From positions 372,001-436,000 of the forward strand of contig VWZP01003807.1 of the NCBI GenBank assembly GCA_013396995.1: 64,000 nucleotides of DNA, in the 5' to 3' direction. This DNA is from Dicaeum eximium. Lineage: Eukaryota; Chordata; Aves; Passeriformes; Dicaeidae. Position numbers and translations under genes: made by a program. The notes under the pieces were generated by a model. That model saw only the letters and a program-made list of their open reading frames with translations. It was not told the DNA's origin and did not search any database. Shown one piece after another: positions 51,573-64,000 of this stretch. The number at the start of each line of letters is the position of its first letter. Position 1 is the first letter of the stretch.

Positions 51573-53871
51573 GTATTGTTCATTTATGCCTATTTTTATC
51601 AAGATTCCTGCATCTTGTCTTAATGTTTAATTTAATTAAGAATCTAATCCCTATCTGCACCTTTCAGAAAATCTTGAAGTGTTTTATAGTTACTATTGTG
51701 TTACAGCAGCAATACTTTCAAGAATTTATTTGGGTATATTTGGAGTTCTTAGCATCTATATAGTTCACAATTTATAGAAGGGTATTCTTAGCTGGTAAAA
51801 TGAGATTTTCTGCCATCATAATCAGTGAAAAGATTATTATTGGAGGCTAGAATCAGAAAATCTGTCATCATGGTGCGGTGCATATTGTGGCAGCTTCTGA
51901 ATTAACAAAGGAGAAAACACAAGCACATTCTTTGTTCAAATAAGCCAGGATAATTTATTTTGCAGATATTGTAATAGGGGTCATAGCTGGAGTTTTGGCA
52001 GCCTTTAGATTCTTTGTGTAACTAACAACACACATTTAAACCAGATGTAATTGTGACCTAAAGTTTTTCATTGCAACTAGGTTTTTGGCTTCTGTTGGTT
52101 TGTTTTTAGGTTTTTTTGTTGTTTTGGGGTGTTTTTTTTTTTTGTTTTTTTCTTTTTTAATTAACCCAGTAAATGCTGCAAGAGAAGTAATAAACATTGC
52201 TGGAACAATTTTGGCTGATGTGCTGGGTCAGCTGGAAGTAAAGAGTCTGTTTCCATAAAAAGATAAAGACGTCTGGATTTGTTAATGTTCATTAGTGAAG
52301 ACGTGTGTGGTTTATATTTCATTTAGATCCCTTTCTTTTGTGGATCAAATGGTTAGTAAATATTTTTATCTTCAAAGTCTTGCCAATAAAAAATGCCCTT
52401 TTGCCCCTCCTTTTATGTTATAGACTAATAGGGAATATTTAACAAAACTGAATCTTTAACTATAATAGATAATTAGCTATTTCTGATGACCAATAACCAG
52501 TCAAAAATACATCTTGATGATACTTCAAATTAAGTAGAGCATTTGTTCAGTAAACAATTAACTTTTCTTTAGATACATAAATATTTTGGGGTGGAAAAAG
52601 AAAAAAAAAAAGGAAAAAATAAGAAAAAACCCACAATCAAAACCTTACGGCCATAAATAAAAATGAAACACACGATTAACATAACCAATAAAAATAAAAG
52701 AAAAACTTCAACCAAGCAAGCTTCTATTCTAGAATACATTCATTGGTTTCAGATAAATGCTGCTGCTGTGACATAAAGTAGCTAAATTCATTCACTGCTG
52801 GAGTTTAATACTACTGTAAACTTTTATGTAAAAGTATATTGGATACCTACAAATGTCTAGAAATAGTGGCACTTTTACTGGCTTTTAGTTGAGTTATTTT
52901 CCTTCAGTTGTTATGTGACATTCTTTGTGACATTAATCAGACATTTTCAATTACTCTTTGCATTGCTACTGCTTTTAGCTCTTCTTTTTGGTCCATACCT
53001 CTAGCCTAATTATAGACAAGTAGCAACGGAGACTGAAAATGTATTTGTGGTTGCACAGAGCTAAACAAGATAAATACCAAAACTCCTGCTGAAGGATCAC
53101 ACCTGCTGAACATTTTCTTTAACCCTTCTAATTCATGAAGGATAGCAAAAGTATCCAGGGAATGACTGCTTCTCACTCACCCTCAGATTTGCTACTGTGA
53201 AGAAATCAAAGCCAGAGAATTAGAAGCAATCAAATCCAACGATGGGTGTTCAGAGGCACAGGTTATATGAAGGTAATATATGCATCCTTATGTGTAGGCT
53301 GCTATCCTATGTAGGGATATTCAGAATTCATATGAACCAATCTTAAAATTGCTTGGATTATTTGTTTACTTGACTGAATTCTTCTTTCCATAGTGACAAT
53401 GACTCTTGATAAGCTGACAGAAACCAGAAGAGCATAGAAACACCAGAGTAACTAAAAACTGCCCATATAAAGGCATTTGAAAGCATGAGCTCATGCATAT
53501 TTCTGGAGAAATCTATCAGGATTAAAGGATATCACTTCAAAAATATATCTTTTAAAGTGTTTGGCATGCCAGACAGCCTCCAGACCTGTGTTTCTAAGTT
53601 CTTCAAGGCTCCCCTATGCTAGCTGCTGTCAGTGTTGCTCACTCCCACTTGCACAGGCTTCTTTGCTCTTCTTCTTTGCTCTAATAGCATCATCATTTTC
53701 AGCACTAAAGTCTGCTCATGCAGCAAAGCCTGAAAAATACATATGAATCAATATCCTTCACTTCTTCAGATATCCTGAAATGTTTTCTTAGGTATCTAAA
53801 TTTAAGCATCTATTTCAATGTAGACAGTTAAGTATTGCTATCTGACGGACATCCATCTACTTAACATCTCA
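51573..53871. other. Unique AT-rich DNA, one weak exon-like signal
   Basis: About 2.3 kb. A T/GT-rich tract lies at 52090-52159. The segment 51940-52330 has more mixed composition and an acceptor-like TTATTTTGCAG at 51955-51965. No assured gene was found. Confidence 0.5.
52090..52159. repeat. T-rich low-complexity tract
   Basis: Mixed TTTG, TTTTTT and GGTTT units without a constant period. Ordinary simple sequence. Confidence 0.85.
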
Positions 53872-54052
<181 letters not shown>

Positions 54053-56062
54053 GCAAGTTAAGAAAAAAGTGACCCTCTGAGACAATGATTATTTCCATAC
54101 TGAGGTTTACTTGATGCATTAATGCAGTGTGTAGGAGATATAGGGCTTTGGTCCCTCTTCCCAATATTATTATCCTTATTCTTTATCTGAACATGATCCT
54201 AATGCTAAATACTCAATAAATTCCTCTTCAGACATGCCCCCTTTTTTTTACCCTGTTTGTAGTCATTTTCTGCCTAGTCTCTGAGCAGAGATGAATGTCT
54301 TACAAAGGTGAACTGCTCCACCTGTTCCTTCAATAACTCTCCAAGATGAATTCAAAGGAAACAGTAAAGAGGAATGATATTGCCTACATCTGCATGCCAG
54401 TAAGATGATCAAGCTCATGACCATGTACTAGAATCTTAAGTGCTTTTTCCCACAGTCACTTCATGTATGGGAAAAAAAAGGTTTTTCGTAAGAATAATTT
54501 TTTTTGTATGGATGATTGGAGCTTTTTCCCTTTACACTTTGGAGAAATAGCATTGGGAGTTTTTTGTGTTGCACCTAATGAATCAAATTTGATTGGAAAT
54601 TGTCAGTATTAAAAAATAGAACAATGTGATAATACCAAGGGGATATCTAAATATAGGAAGTCTCTGCATCTGGGAGGTAGTTCTAAATTTTCTATATGCT
54701 TATTTGAAATTCTGTCCTACTTTCAATAAAACCAATAGTAAAATTTCCTTATTTCAGCTGTACAGAAAAACTAGAACCATAGGCATTATGATCATTCACC
54801 ATAAAGAGGATTAAAACAGGGGTTCTTTTAATCTGACATTCATTTCCTAGTGTGTATTAACAGTAAAAATAAAAGAAAACCCACAGGTAACAAATATAGC
54901 GAACATGATATTTACAGGAAATTTCTTTCTAGCCACAAAACTGAGCTACCTCAGTTCCTGAAACAGGGGTTCATATTCCTTCCAGAATTTTAAGTCTAAA
55001 GTGGAGTATGGATGATCTTATTTTCTAAACGAGTTTCCACTATTTTCCATCAGTCTTATCCTAAGCTTAATGTTAACTTGAGTTAGAAAATAATAAAGGC
55101 TAAAACAGCCAACTCCTTTTATCAAATTTAAATTTGTCTTTTAATACTTTTACTCTATCTTCTTATTTTAGGAAAAAGAATTAAATGTTATCTATATTTT
55201 AAAAACTACATATTCATTGTGTTGTATGGCTCAGGTTTGCTCTGTTCAACTTCAAAAAAATCAACACAATTAAAAAAAACAACCCTGCATATGTGGAGTC
55301 TTCCTGAATTTTCAATATTGACCTGAAGTCCTAGGCACTGTCTCTTGAGAAAATAAACATTTTTTCTTTTTTTCTAATTGACTTGTGAAAAAAAACCAGC
55401 AAAATAGCACCATGGTGGGGTATGCTTATTCTAAATGTACACTAAATATAAATTCTAAATTTAAAAAAAGAGATCAACTTGCCAAAAGTTTGTCTTTTAT
55501 TTGCCAATAGAAATGTCACATATATTCTAAGCAAATAAGAAATACATTGATGATAGTATCTGTATTACCTCTACCAAAGTAAAGGTCAAACACTCTATTA
55601 CATATCTTAACTTTTAAAGTAATGCACAGTTTTCAATATTTGCGTATAAACTTTTAGACAGCAAATACACCTTTATGACAGGTGACCTTATCCTTGTCCG
55701 AAAGAGATGTATGTTAGAGCTGTTCATCAAAATGAAATACATTTTTTATAATTCTGTCAGCATTACTAGGGTAGAAGGACATATCTCCATTTAATAAATA
55801 TAATTTAGTTTTGAAGACTGAAATTCAAATAAAGAAAAAATACAATTAAAAATTATGACACAATAGCATTACCTATTTTAAGGTAAAATAGATAAATAGT
55901 GTCGAGATAATTTTCTCAGAATTTTGCCTTAAAAGGTATTGCCAGTCTGTTCTCCTGTGTATTTCTTTTTGTACAGAGGACATTTTCTATCTCTTTTGCT
56001 TACACTATTTACCCTATGAAATAGGCTATTCTGATACCCTATTTATATAATTCAAATTGTTT
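54053..56062. other. Unique AT-rich DNA, no gene seen
   Basis: About 2 kb. No gene or transposon is recognisable; A-rich and T-rich patches only. Confidence 0.55.
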
Positions 56063-56156
56063 GCTAGGGAGAAGGGGCGGTGGGGGGATGATAGGAGCGG
56101 TGTGGACTAAATTACTTTTATAGACCCCTTCCAACCCAAATTAGTCTATGATTTTT
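56063..56156 (+). mobile_element. CR1 LINE 3' tail only, plus strand
   Basis: A 5'-truncated remnant of less than 100 bases. 'gtgtggactaaattact' is a decayed 'ggttggactagatgac' and is followed by 'atagaccccttccaaccc' (56121-56138) and 'tagtctatgatttttt', a decayed ATTCTATGATT terminus. The order and the end point match the CR1 3' terminus. Confidence 0.75.
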
Positions 56157-59100
56157 TGTCAATAGTAGGTGTTGTTTCAGTTAAATTATCAATATATTCC
56201 AGGAGATGGAACAAATGTGTGCATGAGAATTTGAGTTAAATCTAAAACTACTCCGTCTTAAATGTCAAAGAAGTCATGTCTTTGCCAGGTGACCAATTTA
56301 CATGGACTGTTTTACTCCAAAATATAAAAGTCTGTTGAAGTCCCAGAAAAGAAACCTTCATTCCAATGACATGTCAAAATTTAGGTAAAGTGAGAAAGTC
56401 AGACCTTGACATTGGAATTTATAAATAAAGTAGAAGAAGGAGAAGAAGGGACCGTACATCTCTCCATTTTGACAGTAAAGTATGGCAGCCACATCCTCAG
56501 ACGAGACTGAAGGGAAGATGCTGAGCATCAAGCCAACACGGCATCCCAGTTACCCTGGTCTGTGGAAAAATTCCAAAGGCAAATGTTAAATTTACAGTAG
56601 AATTACAGTACAAGTCAGGTAGGCATGCAAACCTTTTCCCCCGTTTTCAGACAAGTATGCATACCTGGTCTAAAGGCTTTGGGTTTGTCTGTGCTTGTTA
56701 ATCCATGCTCTTCTAAACACACAGCACAGACTCTGTGATACCTAAATTACACTGCAAGATAAATTAAGTATTCAGAAGGAGGTGCATGCAGCTTTTAAGA
56801 GTATAAACTTATTTTCCTCAATAAAAGATGCTTCCATATGTTGAGATAAATAGTCTTAAATTTTTTTGAGATTCAATACTTGAATTTTAGTATTTAATTT
56901 TAAATAAGATTATTCAAGGGTAAAGAAAGCTATTTCAGCTATTTATTAATCACTGATTCTATCTCAGAAGTCACATTCCTCTACAAACTTTCAGCAACCA
57001 GCAGAGGTCCTCTGGAAAGATGATTGGTAAGGAAAAAAATCTGGAAGGACCCAACAGACACAGCTTGAGACACATTTTCTATCTCTTGTGAGTGCCGTGG
57101 CTGTGCACATTCCCATGTGCTTTGGCTGGTGCCTTCTGCAAGCCTGTACTACCATCTCTCAGGCTGAACTTGCAACAAATGTTCTCTGAGGCCAAGAAGT
57201 TAAATCAGCTTGTGGAAGGCTCTAAAAGCTGGTCCATGATATATGGTAATATCTTATAGTCGAGAGCAAGGAGGAGGAGGGTGTTAGGAATCAAAACTTT
57301 TAGTAATGAGAAGGAAAACTCTTTGTAGTGAGAAGCTACTGGACCTGCTTAATTTTTTGCCATGAGTGATACAGTTAAGATCACGCAACAAGTATGTTAG
57401 AGAGCAATAAAACCTAAAACAGAAGAGCTTTGTTCTGATACTCCCTGTTTAACAACATGACTTCTGTTCCCCTCAGTAATAAAATCTGAAGTGTGCCACT
57501 TTATATGTGCCATGTTTTTTTACTGTACAGCTGTGTGCCATAGAGGGTTTTAATGTGACATCATACCTTTTAAGTCTTAGGAAGTATAGTACTAGACAAT
57601 GCAATCTATGTATCTGTTTTGGCTTCATAGTATAAAGTAGGACAGGAAAGGAATATTATTTATTTTGGTAGAAAATGTGGTTATGATCTAATTTAAATGA
57701 CATGTTTTATATAAGAAATATTCCACAATCAATCAGGTTTAACCTAATGTTTGTAAGTAGTTCACCATCAGGGTACCAAAGAAACAAAAAAAGTCATGTT
57801 AGAGAAATTGAGGCAGAAGAGACATCTGTAAAATTTACTAGATAATAAGGCATTAGTCATCTCAGGAGGAAAAAAGTCAGATTAGACACAACGGCACTCA
57901 ACTTTATGCCAATTCTCCAACTCCAAACTTCCATGGGTTGGTTAAAAAATAATCAAGCCAATCCTAAATGAATCATATATCTCTTAATTTGTTTACAGAA
58001 AACTTTAAAGATTATTAGTTTTCAGTTTTTTCTCCCTATTATTTTCTTTTACAGAGATTGAACTGGGGATTTTTAAAAGTCTTTAAAGTGTTCATTCTTT
58101 TTTTTTACTTCCCCACCCCTCTCTCTTCATTCATTGTACAAAAACGTACAAGGGAAGTAATGTTAAATCTTCATAACACTAAATTTAATTACTACACTGG
58201 AATATGAATCCCACACCCAAACACTCCTGAATACTGGAAGGGCAAGTGTGGATCTTAGTAATTTCTGACTCTTGTCTAGAGTATTTAGACTGCACTAGTG
58301 CTGCTTTCTAGGTTCATTTTATAATTCCATTTCTTTCATCTAAACACACATCTACTGGCAGGGCAGGGCTTATTGGCAGCAAACTTTCCTCTCACAGAGG
58401 TCACTCTCTGATGCTGAAAATGGTGGCTAATGGAGAGGAAAGCTTCAAAGGGAACATCAAGACATTTTGAGAGCAACAGGAGCAAATTTAAGGGAGTTAA
58501 TTGACACTGCCATAAAAATGGGAAACACCTGAGCAAATACATCACAGATCAAAAGAGAGAGAAATGACCTACAGAAAATCAGAAGGAAAAGAAAAAAGGA
58601 AAGTAAAATGCATTCCAAAACCGAAGAAACTCTGCATGTAATTTTGCTGCATTAGTTATAGAGGTGCATTCAAGCTTCAAAAGTCAGATTTTGTATACCT
58701 CAGAGTTTAGGGTATTAAATCTGCTGTTTTGGTTCACACCCTTTTATACTTTAAAGTATAACCTTACTGAAGAAAAAAACAATTACTATACCCTTTGATA
58801 ACCAAAACATTTGCACTGAAAAGTTTTGGTTTTAATATTCTAAAGATAAAAACACATTTTTCTCACTCTGTAGGCAATGTGTATACAGGTTAACTATTTT
58901 TTCCCATTACTTTTCCTTCTAAAATATTTAGAGGTTTGTTCTAGCTATATGTAAGGCATGTCTGTGAATGGCAAAGCTAACATTTTATAAGACATACAAT
59001 TCTTTTACTAGTTGATAAAAAGGATGAAATTTCTCTGCTCTTCCTCTTCAATAAAAATGGAACCTTGTTTAGTTTGTTCCTAATTTTATTTTGAAGACCT

Positions 59101-60840
59101 AGAAAACTGAATTCTTAAAAAAACTTGGGAGCTTGGAAAGAAGAACAGATTATAGGAAATTACACCCAGCATACAGAGAATCAGATACTGGAAGTAATCT
59201 TGATAGGATGCGATAGATGTCTATGCAGATATTAACTTTAATTGCATATATATGCTCAAATGTTTTCAGTCACATGTAATTCTCCTCCTTTTATCTTCAT
59301 TTTATCTACTTAATTGCCAGATTTTCTCACAGCGAGCTTATTTTCATAGTTATTGCAAACCACTGGCCACCTTTAAAAAGCTATAAAAGTAATAATAAGA
59401 GAAATATAATGCTTCAAAGGTGATTATTCTGAAAATATTATGTCACCCAGCAGTCACTTCCTAAATAGTAATTACTGAGGTACCTTCATAATCAGAAGTA
59501 CCTCCAAAACTCTATGGTTAAATATGTGACATGATGATTTTTTTTAACACAATGACTGTTAAACAGCCCACTTATCTGAGCTTTTTCCATTCTGTGTAAT
59601 TTCAAAGTTAATTATGATCATCATAACTAAATCTTAGTTACAATGAATGTCAAGTTAAAATTTGTGTGGCTTAAAAAGTGTAATGTAGAGCTCTTCATCT
59701 AGAGTAATATTTCTTTCCAACAGATGAGCAGAAATGAAAATACTTTCTCCTTCCTGATCCTAAAACACTATTTCATAGTTACTTCCCAAAGTCCGCGATT
59801 TCAGGATAGACTGGATGAAAGGAAGATAAATCAAACTAAATATTTGTTGCATACAGGAGCTAAGGTCCTTCTGACTGGCCATTCTGCCTGTGCTGAACTT
59901 CCCAAAGTGTCAGTGTAGCCGCAGCTCTCTCCTCTCCTACATTAAGTCCAGGAAGCTGTCATAGAAGCATGATAATGGTGATTTCCTTGTAGACAATGTT
60001 ATGACCTGCCAAATTGTGGAATTCCGATTACTTGGAACATTTATTAAAAGTGAGGAGAAGGGTGTTTGTTTTTCTTTTTAAAAATATGCAATTTCAAGCC
60101 ATATGTCTAAAATATTTTGTAGGGTCTATTCTGAATTGTAGACAGGTAGCTTTGATGAATAAGTCTATCTTTTGTAGGCAGATGTCTCTAAATTTATGAG
60201 ACAAAATATATAGTGCAAGACCATATCATCTTGGTCACCAGGAGTTCAGTAGGGCTTTTTTCATTGGTTGCAGTAAATGTTGTGAATATGCAATCATAAT
60301 ACCCAGATTCCTGGTGACGTACAAAGCTAACAATTTTAATGAAAAGCAAGAGCAGCTATGCATCCAACTTCCATTATAAAAGAGATTTTAAAAGTGGTCT
60401 ATTTATAACCTTACATTAAACTTAAAACTTAAGGGAGCAAGCATGGGTGGTGAAAACATTGTCATTAAAGTACTCCAGGGCTTTTATCTAGCTGCTACTG
60501 GCTCATAAAAAGACAAGAAATTGTGTTGCTTTTAGTTTCTTGTGCCACAGAGAGTTTGAAGTTATATAAGCCATTATCAGGCAGGGTCTGTGCTTCCTGG
60601 CTATCACAGGCATACAGAAATGGATAAACATTCACACTGGAATGAATTGTCATTAGTTCACAGAAAGAGAGATGTACACCCCCCTCAAAGTGCAACAAAT
60701 ACTTAATACTCAGGAGTTAAAGATATGTTGACCCAGGAAAATAATAAAAAATAACAAAAAACAACAAGAACAAAAATTCATCCAGTTTTGAAAAGCTGCT
60801 TTCTGGTAAATAAAAGTCAGGCCAGAGATGTCATCAAAGG

Positions 60841-60857
60841 AAAAAAAAAAAAAAAAA
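60841..60857. repeat. A17 homopolymer
   Basis: Seventeen consecutive A. The sequence on either side is not a recognisable SINE or processed pseudogene. Confidence 0.9.
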
Positions 60858-61057
60858 GCAGCTCAGTTAACTGAAGACAGTGACAGTGAACTTGATGTGA
60901 CTAGCCATATATATCTAGTGGCATTCTAACATGTCCCTCTGGAGTGCTCATGAGGCTGTCAGATAGGACACAAGAACTACAAGACACCTATGCCTTTTGG
61001 AGCAACATTTCACAGTCAGGAAAAGGATATGCTTCCCTTATATAAAATATTAGATTT

Positions 61058-61098
61058 ATACACACACACATACACACACACACACACACATACACACA
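61058..61098. repeat. (CA)n microsatellite with TA interruptions
   Basis: About twenty dinucleotide units of CA type, interrupted by TACA. Short and imperfect, hence probably less variable than the AAT array. Confidence 0.95.
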
Positions 61099-62057
61099 GG
61101 TTTATGTAATTTCACTTCAATATAATTTAAAAAGAAAAATGAAATATTCACATTCTTTCAACTCAGTTAAATGAACCAGGTTTTCAGACTATACAGATAG
61201 ACCAAGCCTGTTTACAGAACAGAAACAGAAATACAAAAGTATTTATACTAGATTACACTCAGACTATTTTTTTCATAGTTTTTCTGTCTTCAACATTACA
61301 TATTCACAGTACTTGTCTTTTACTATGAAAACAATGCATTTATTTCTAGAGCTGGAATAGTAATATCTAATACTTAGCAAGTGAACAATACACTGCTTAG
61401 ACAAAACTGCAGAGCAACTACAAAAAAATAGAATAAATTAATTCCAGATGTTTTTCTATAGGATGTCACAAGACTGCCGATTAATTTAATCATATCTGTG
61501 AATTCCCTGTAATATTACCTACATACAGAATTAAGTTTAGGATCTTTATTCCTCATCAGAATCTAGCCACATCTCAGATTCTATGTGAATGGCCTCAGCT
61601 GGTGTGTGACTCCCCCAACTTTTGTTCAGAACACCTCTCTTTAAGACAAAATACAGTAGAGACAGAATCAGCATTAATTTAGAGTCTCTCTCACCTTTTG
61701 CTACCCAGCACCAGCCAAGCACAAGAGTTTCTGACTACAGGATCAGATGAATGGCATCCATTGAATTCACTGGGTTTTGGGAAAGGAAGACAACACTGCT
61801 TGCTCTGTTATATGCTAATCAGTTTAGGACTAGTTTCATCTAGAATAGAAGGTCTTAATATCACTAACAATTTTTATTGTTACAAGATCCCACTCATCAT
61901 GTCATCCTGTGATAACTACAGTATACAATTTCTCCTTTCTAAGCTTATAACAAAAGTTCTTACTAGTCATCCTTTCCCTGTGAGCTGTTAAATTTCAACA
62001 CATTTTGTTGATTGTAATAATCCAGATTGTTAGCACAACCCAAGCCTTATGGACTAC

Positions 62058-62629
62058 TGTCACGGTTTGACCTCAGCCAGCAGCCAAGCCTCACGCTCAA
62101 TTACTGCCCCATCAGTAGAATTGGGTAGAGAATCAGAAGGATAAAAGGTGGAGAACCCATGGTTGAGGTAAAGGCAATTTAATAGGGAAAGCAACAGCCA
62201 CACACACAAGCAAAGCAAACCAACAATTTAATTCACTGCTTCCATGGACAGGCAGGAGTTCAGCCATCTCCAGCAGAGCTGGGCCCTATCACTTGTAATG
62301 GTGACTTGGGAAGACAAACACCATCACTCCAAACTTTCTCCTTCTTCTACCCACTTTACACACTGAGCACGATGCCACATGGTCTGGAATGTCCCTTTGG
62401 TCAGTTGGGGTCACCTGTCCTGGCTGTGTCTCCTCCCAACCTCCCCTGCACCCCCAACTTCCTCACTAGTGTGACAGTATGAAAAGCAGAAAAGACCCTG
62501 GCTCTGTGCAAGCCGTGATCAGCAATAGCAGAAACATCTCTCTACATCACCCCTGTGTTCAGCACAAATTCAAAACACAACCCTATACCAGCAAAGAGTA
62601 TTAGATCTACCGCTGCCAAAAGCAGCACA
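62058..62629 (-). mobile_element. Solo LTR of an avian endogenous retrovirus, minus strand
   Basis: A 572-base LTR read on the minus strand, bounded by TG...CA: the plus strand starts TGTCACGGTTTGACC at 62058 and ends AGCAGCACA at 62629. In sense order it shows 'ttgctggtataggg', 'gtgaccccaactgacc', 'tttggagtgatggtg', 'tttgctttgcttgtg', a poly(A) signal ATTAAA (62178-62183 on the minus strand) and 'ccttctgattctct'. The TATA position (about 62351-62362) reads TGTAAA, so the box is weakened. Its blocks match the plus-strand LTR at 35 kb in the same order, with similar TATA to poly(A) spacing. No gag, pol or env sequence flanks it, and no target-site duplication was seen (GACTAC on the left, AGAATC on the right). 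Confidence 0.88.
62178..62183 (-). promoter_or_regulatory. Poly(A) signal of the minus-strand LTR
   Basis: ATTAAA on the minus strand, in the context 'ccctattaaattgcc', at the position where this LTR family carries its polyadenylation signal. It marks the R region by comparison with the sister LTR. Confidence 0.6.
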
Positions 62630-64000
62630 AGAATCCTCAAAATCCTTCAGTACCTTTCTCCCCTGATTTCAACCATGCCTTAGTGTCAGGGTCTAAATTT
62701 AAATCTTCAGTCCAGGAAATTATTTCCCTGGAACTTTGATTGAATCCACTCTTAACAAAATAATTACTTTTTTTAGCTCATGCATCCAATAATAAAGTAT
62801 GCCTAAACTGTTCTCGTAGCTTTAATGTGTTTGGGCTTCTATTCATTAAATTCTCTTCTGTGCCCCTAGGAAGTCTGCTGAGGTTCCATTTCTGCAGCTG
62901 GGTGTAGTCATACTTTTCCTCATAGTGCTGGCTGTTCCATTGACAATTCAGCTCCGTAGCACTTTTCCCTGCTGTTATGTCCATTTCAGCCTCAGGTGTA
63001 GCTTAGCAAGATTCATCAATGTGTTCGTAGCAGGCAGCAGAAGCTTCAATTTCCTGAATCAAGTCTAGGATCAGTTTTCAAATTTTTACTAAAATTAAAG
63101 ATTTGACTCTTCTTGATGTGGATGTGAATTTCTTGTCTTCTTTCTTTTACATTATAATCCTGTTTTAATGTCTTCTATAGTTCATGCTCCACCTGGCTCT
63201 CTCTCGCTACCATTGATACACATTTTTCTTTTGTATAACTTTTTGGTTGGTTGTTTTTTTATTTGAAATTTGTTTATTGAGACATTCATTTGTTATTTAT
63301 TTTTCCTGATATTTTCTTTTTTTTTTCTTTTTTTCTACACTGTCAACCTCAAATCCCAGCAGCTGGGGATCACTTCTTCACTTCTTCATTTTTGCTCTTA
63401 AAAGAAATGTGTCCATCTCTGCAAAATTCCTTTAAATAAAAATAAACATTAGTATTGCTCTTGTGGAGAGAAGATACATACTACAGTAATAATTTTTAAA
63501 TGGAAAATAGGTAAAAATAGATAATATAAGTAATAGCATTTACTCCAAAGAAATGATGTTAAAAGATAAAATGAAGAAGAATTTAAGTTGAAAGATTTTG
63601 TCCCCATTTGCAAGCATACATAGGTCTTGCAATGTTACTTTTGTGGCCACCTGTTACATTTTCACAGAGTATCCGGTTGGACAGAAATCCTATTTTTCAG
63701 AGTAGTTTTAATAGAACACAATTATTATATTCAACAATAGCTATCATCTTCAAAAGGACTGAACTGTTAAAATTAAAGTCCTTGGAAATTATGCCTTTAT
63801 CATTTACAGTTTTGATCAATGAAGAAAATGAAGATTTTGCACTTCAGTTAAATAAAACTGTTCCATGAAACTAATAAATTGCAATGAGCCATTCAGAGTA
63901 TTTGTTTTGGGTTTTCTGTTTTTTGAACAGCCATATCCAAAAGAAAAAGTTACTAGAGAATAGTTTGACACAAATATTCTTCAAATCATGGACAACTGTC
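62630..64000. other. Unique DNA to window end, no assured gene
   Basis: A minus-strand frame of 68 codons (62778-62984) has a fairly ordinary amino-acid composition (few low-complexity runs), but I recognise no domain and see no convincing splice context. The purine-rich 'aggggagaaagg' on the minus strand near 62660 lies about 20 bases from the LTR, too far for a standard polypurine tract. A T-rich patch lies at 63318-63336. Confidence 0.45.

Larger units (their letters stand above)
56157..62057. other. Unique AT-rich DNA, no gene seen
   Basis: About 5.9 kb. There is A17 at 60841-60857 and a CA repeat at 61058-61098. A GA-rich patch near 56434-56449 precedes a short 35-codon plus-strand frame starting ATGG at 56482, in a slightly GC-richer stretch, without known homology. 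No assured gene was found. Confidence 0.5.

Noticed and set aside
56482..56589. Short ATG frame (35 codons) in a GC-richer patch, with a fair Kozak context
   Set aside because: Too short, no known homology, no convincing splice donor and no CpG-rich promoter.
62655..62670. Purine-rich stretch near the minus-strand LTR as a retroviral polypurine tract
   Set aside because: It lies about 20 bases from the LTR edge rather than next to it, and no internal viral genes are seen.

Overview
The window reads as bird genomic DNA from an AT-rich, gene-poor stretch: intergenic, or the inside of a very large intron. The evidence is a set of CR1 (chicken repeat 1) LINE copies. Several keep the typical avian 3' tail with an ATTCTATG-type terminal octamer, and several still show reverse-transcriptase or endonuclease protein homology. 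Two solo LTRs of a single avian endogenous-retrovirus family are also present. No complete protein-coding gene, rRNA or tRNA gene, CRISPR array or operon-like layout was found. The open reading frames are short and mostly chance or repeat-derived. The species cannot be named from the sequence alone; the LTR type suggests a neoavian bird.

Layout. 1-3.4 kb: unique AT-rich DNA. 3.39-4.17 kb: CR1, minus strand. 4.2-12.3 kb: unique DNA, with a possible ancient repeat and possible conserved non-coding motifs at 6.2-7.4 kb. 12.3-13.8 kb: the longest plus-strand CR1, with decayed reverse transcriptase. 13.8-17.8 kb: unique DNA with a candidate minus-strand terminal exon (15.4-15.6 kb) and a perfect 14-bp hairpin (16.2 kb). 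17.8-18.4 kb: plus-strand CR1 without its 3' tail. 23.1 kb: old minus-strand CR1 fragment. 26.9-28.7 kb: minus-strand CR1 carrying endonuclease sequence and a 3' end but missing most of the reverse transcriptase. 30.3 kb: old minus-strand CR1. 30.9-32.3 kb: a CR1 inserted inside another CR1. 35.1-35.7 kb: plus-strand solo LTR. 36.4-37.3 kb: plus-strand CR1. 45.8-46.6 kb: plus-strand CR1. 50.2-51.6 kb: minus-strand CR1 with much of the reverse transcriptase. 53.9 kb: a long (AAT)n microsatellite followed by T-rich triplets. 56.1 kb: a CR1 3' tail. 62.1-62.6 kb: minus-strand solo LTR of the same family as the one at 35 kb.

How the parts relate. Nothing here forms a working pathway. The window is a record of retrotransposition: 5'-truncated LINE insertions on both strands, one nested pair that gives relative ages, and two LTR scars whose internal viral genes are gone. 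Any function would lie in unrecognised exons or regulatory elements, for which only weak candidates could be offered. I did not find a convincing undescribed biological system.
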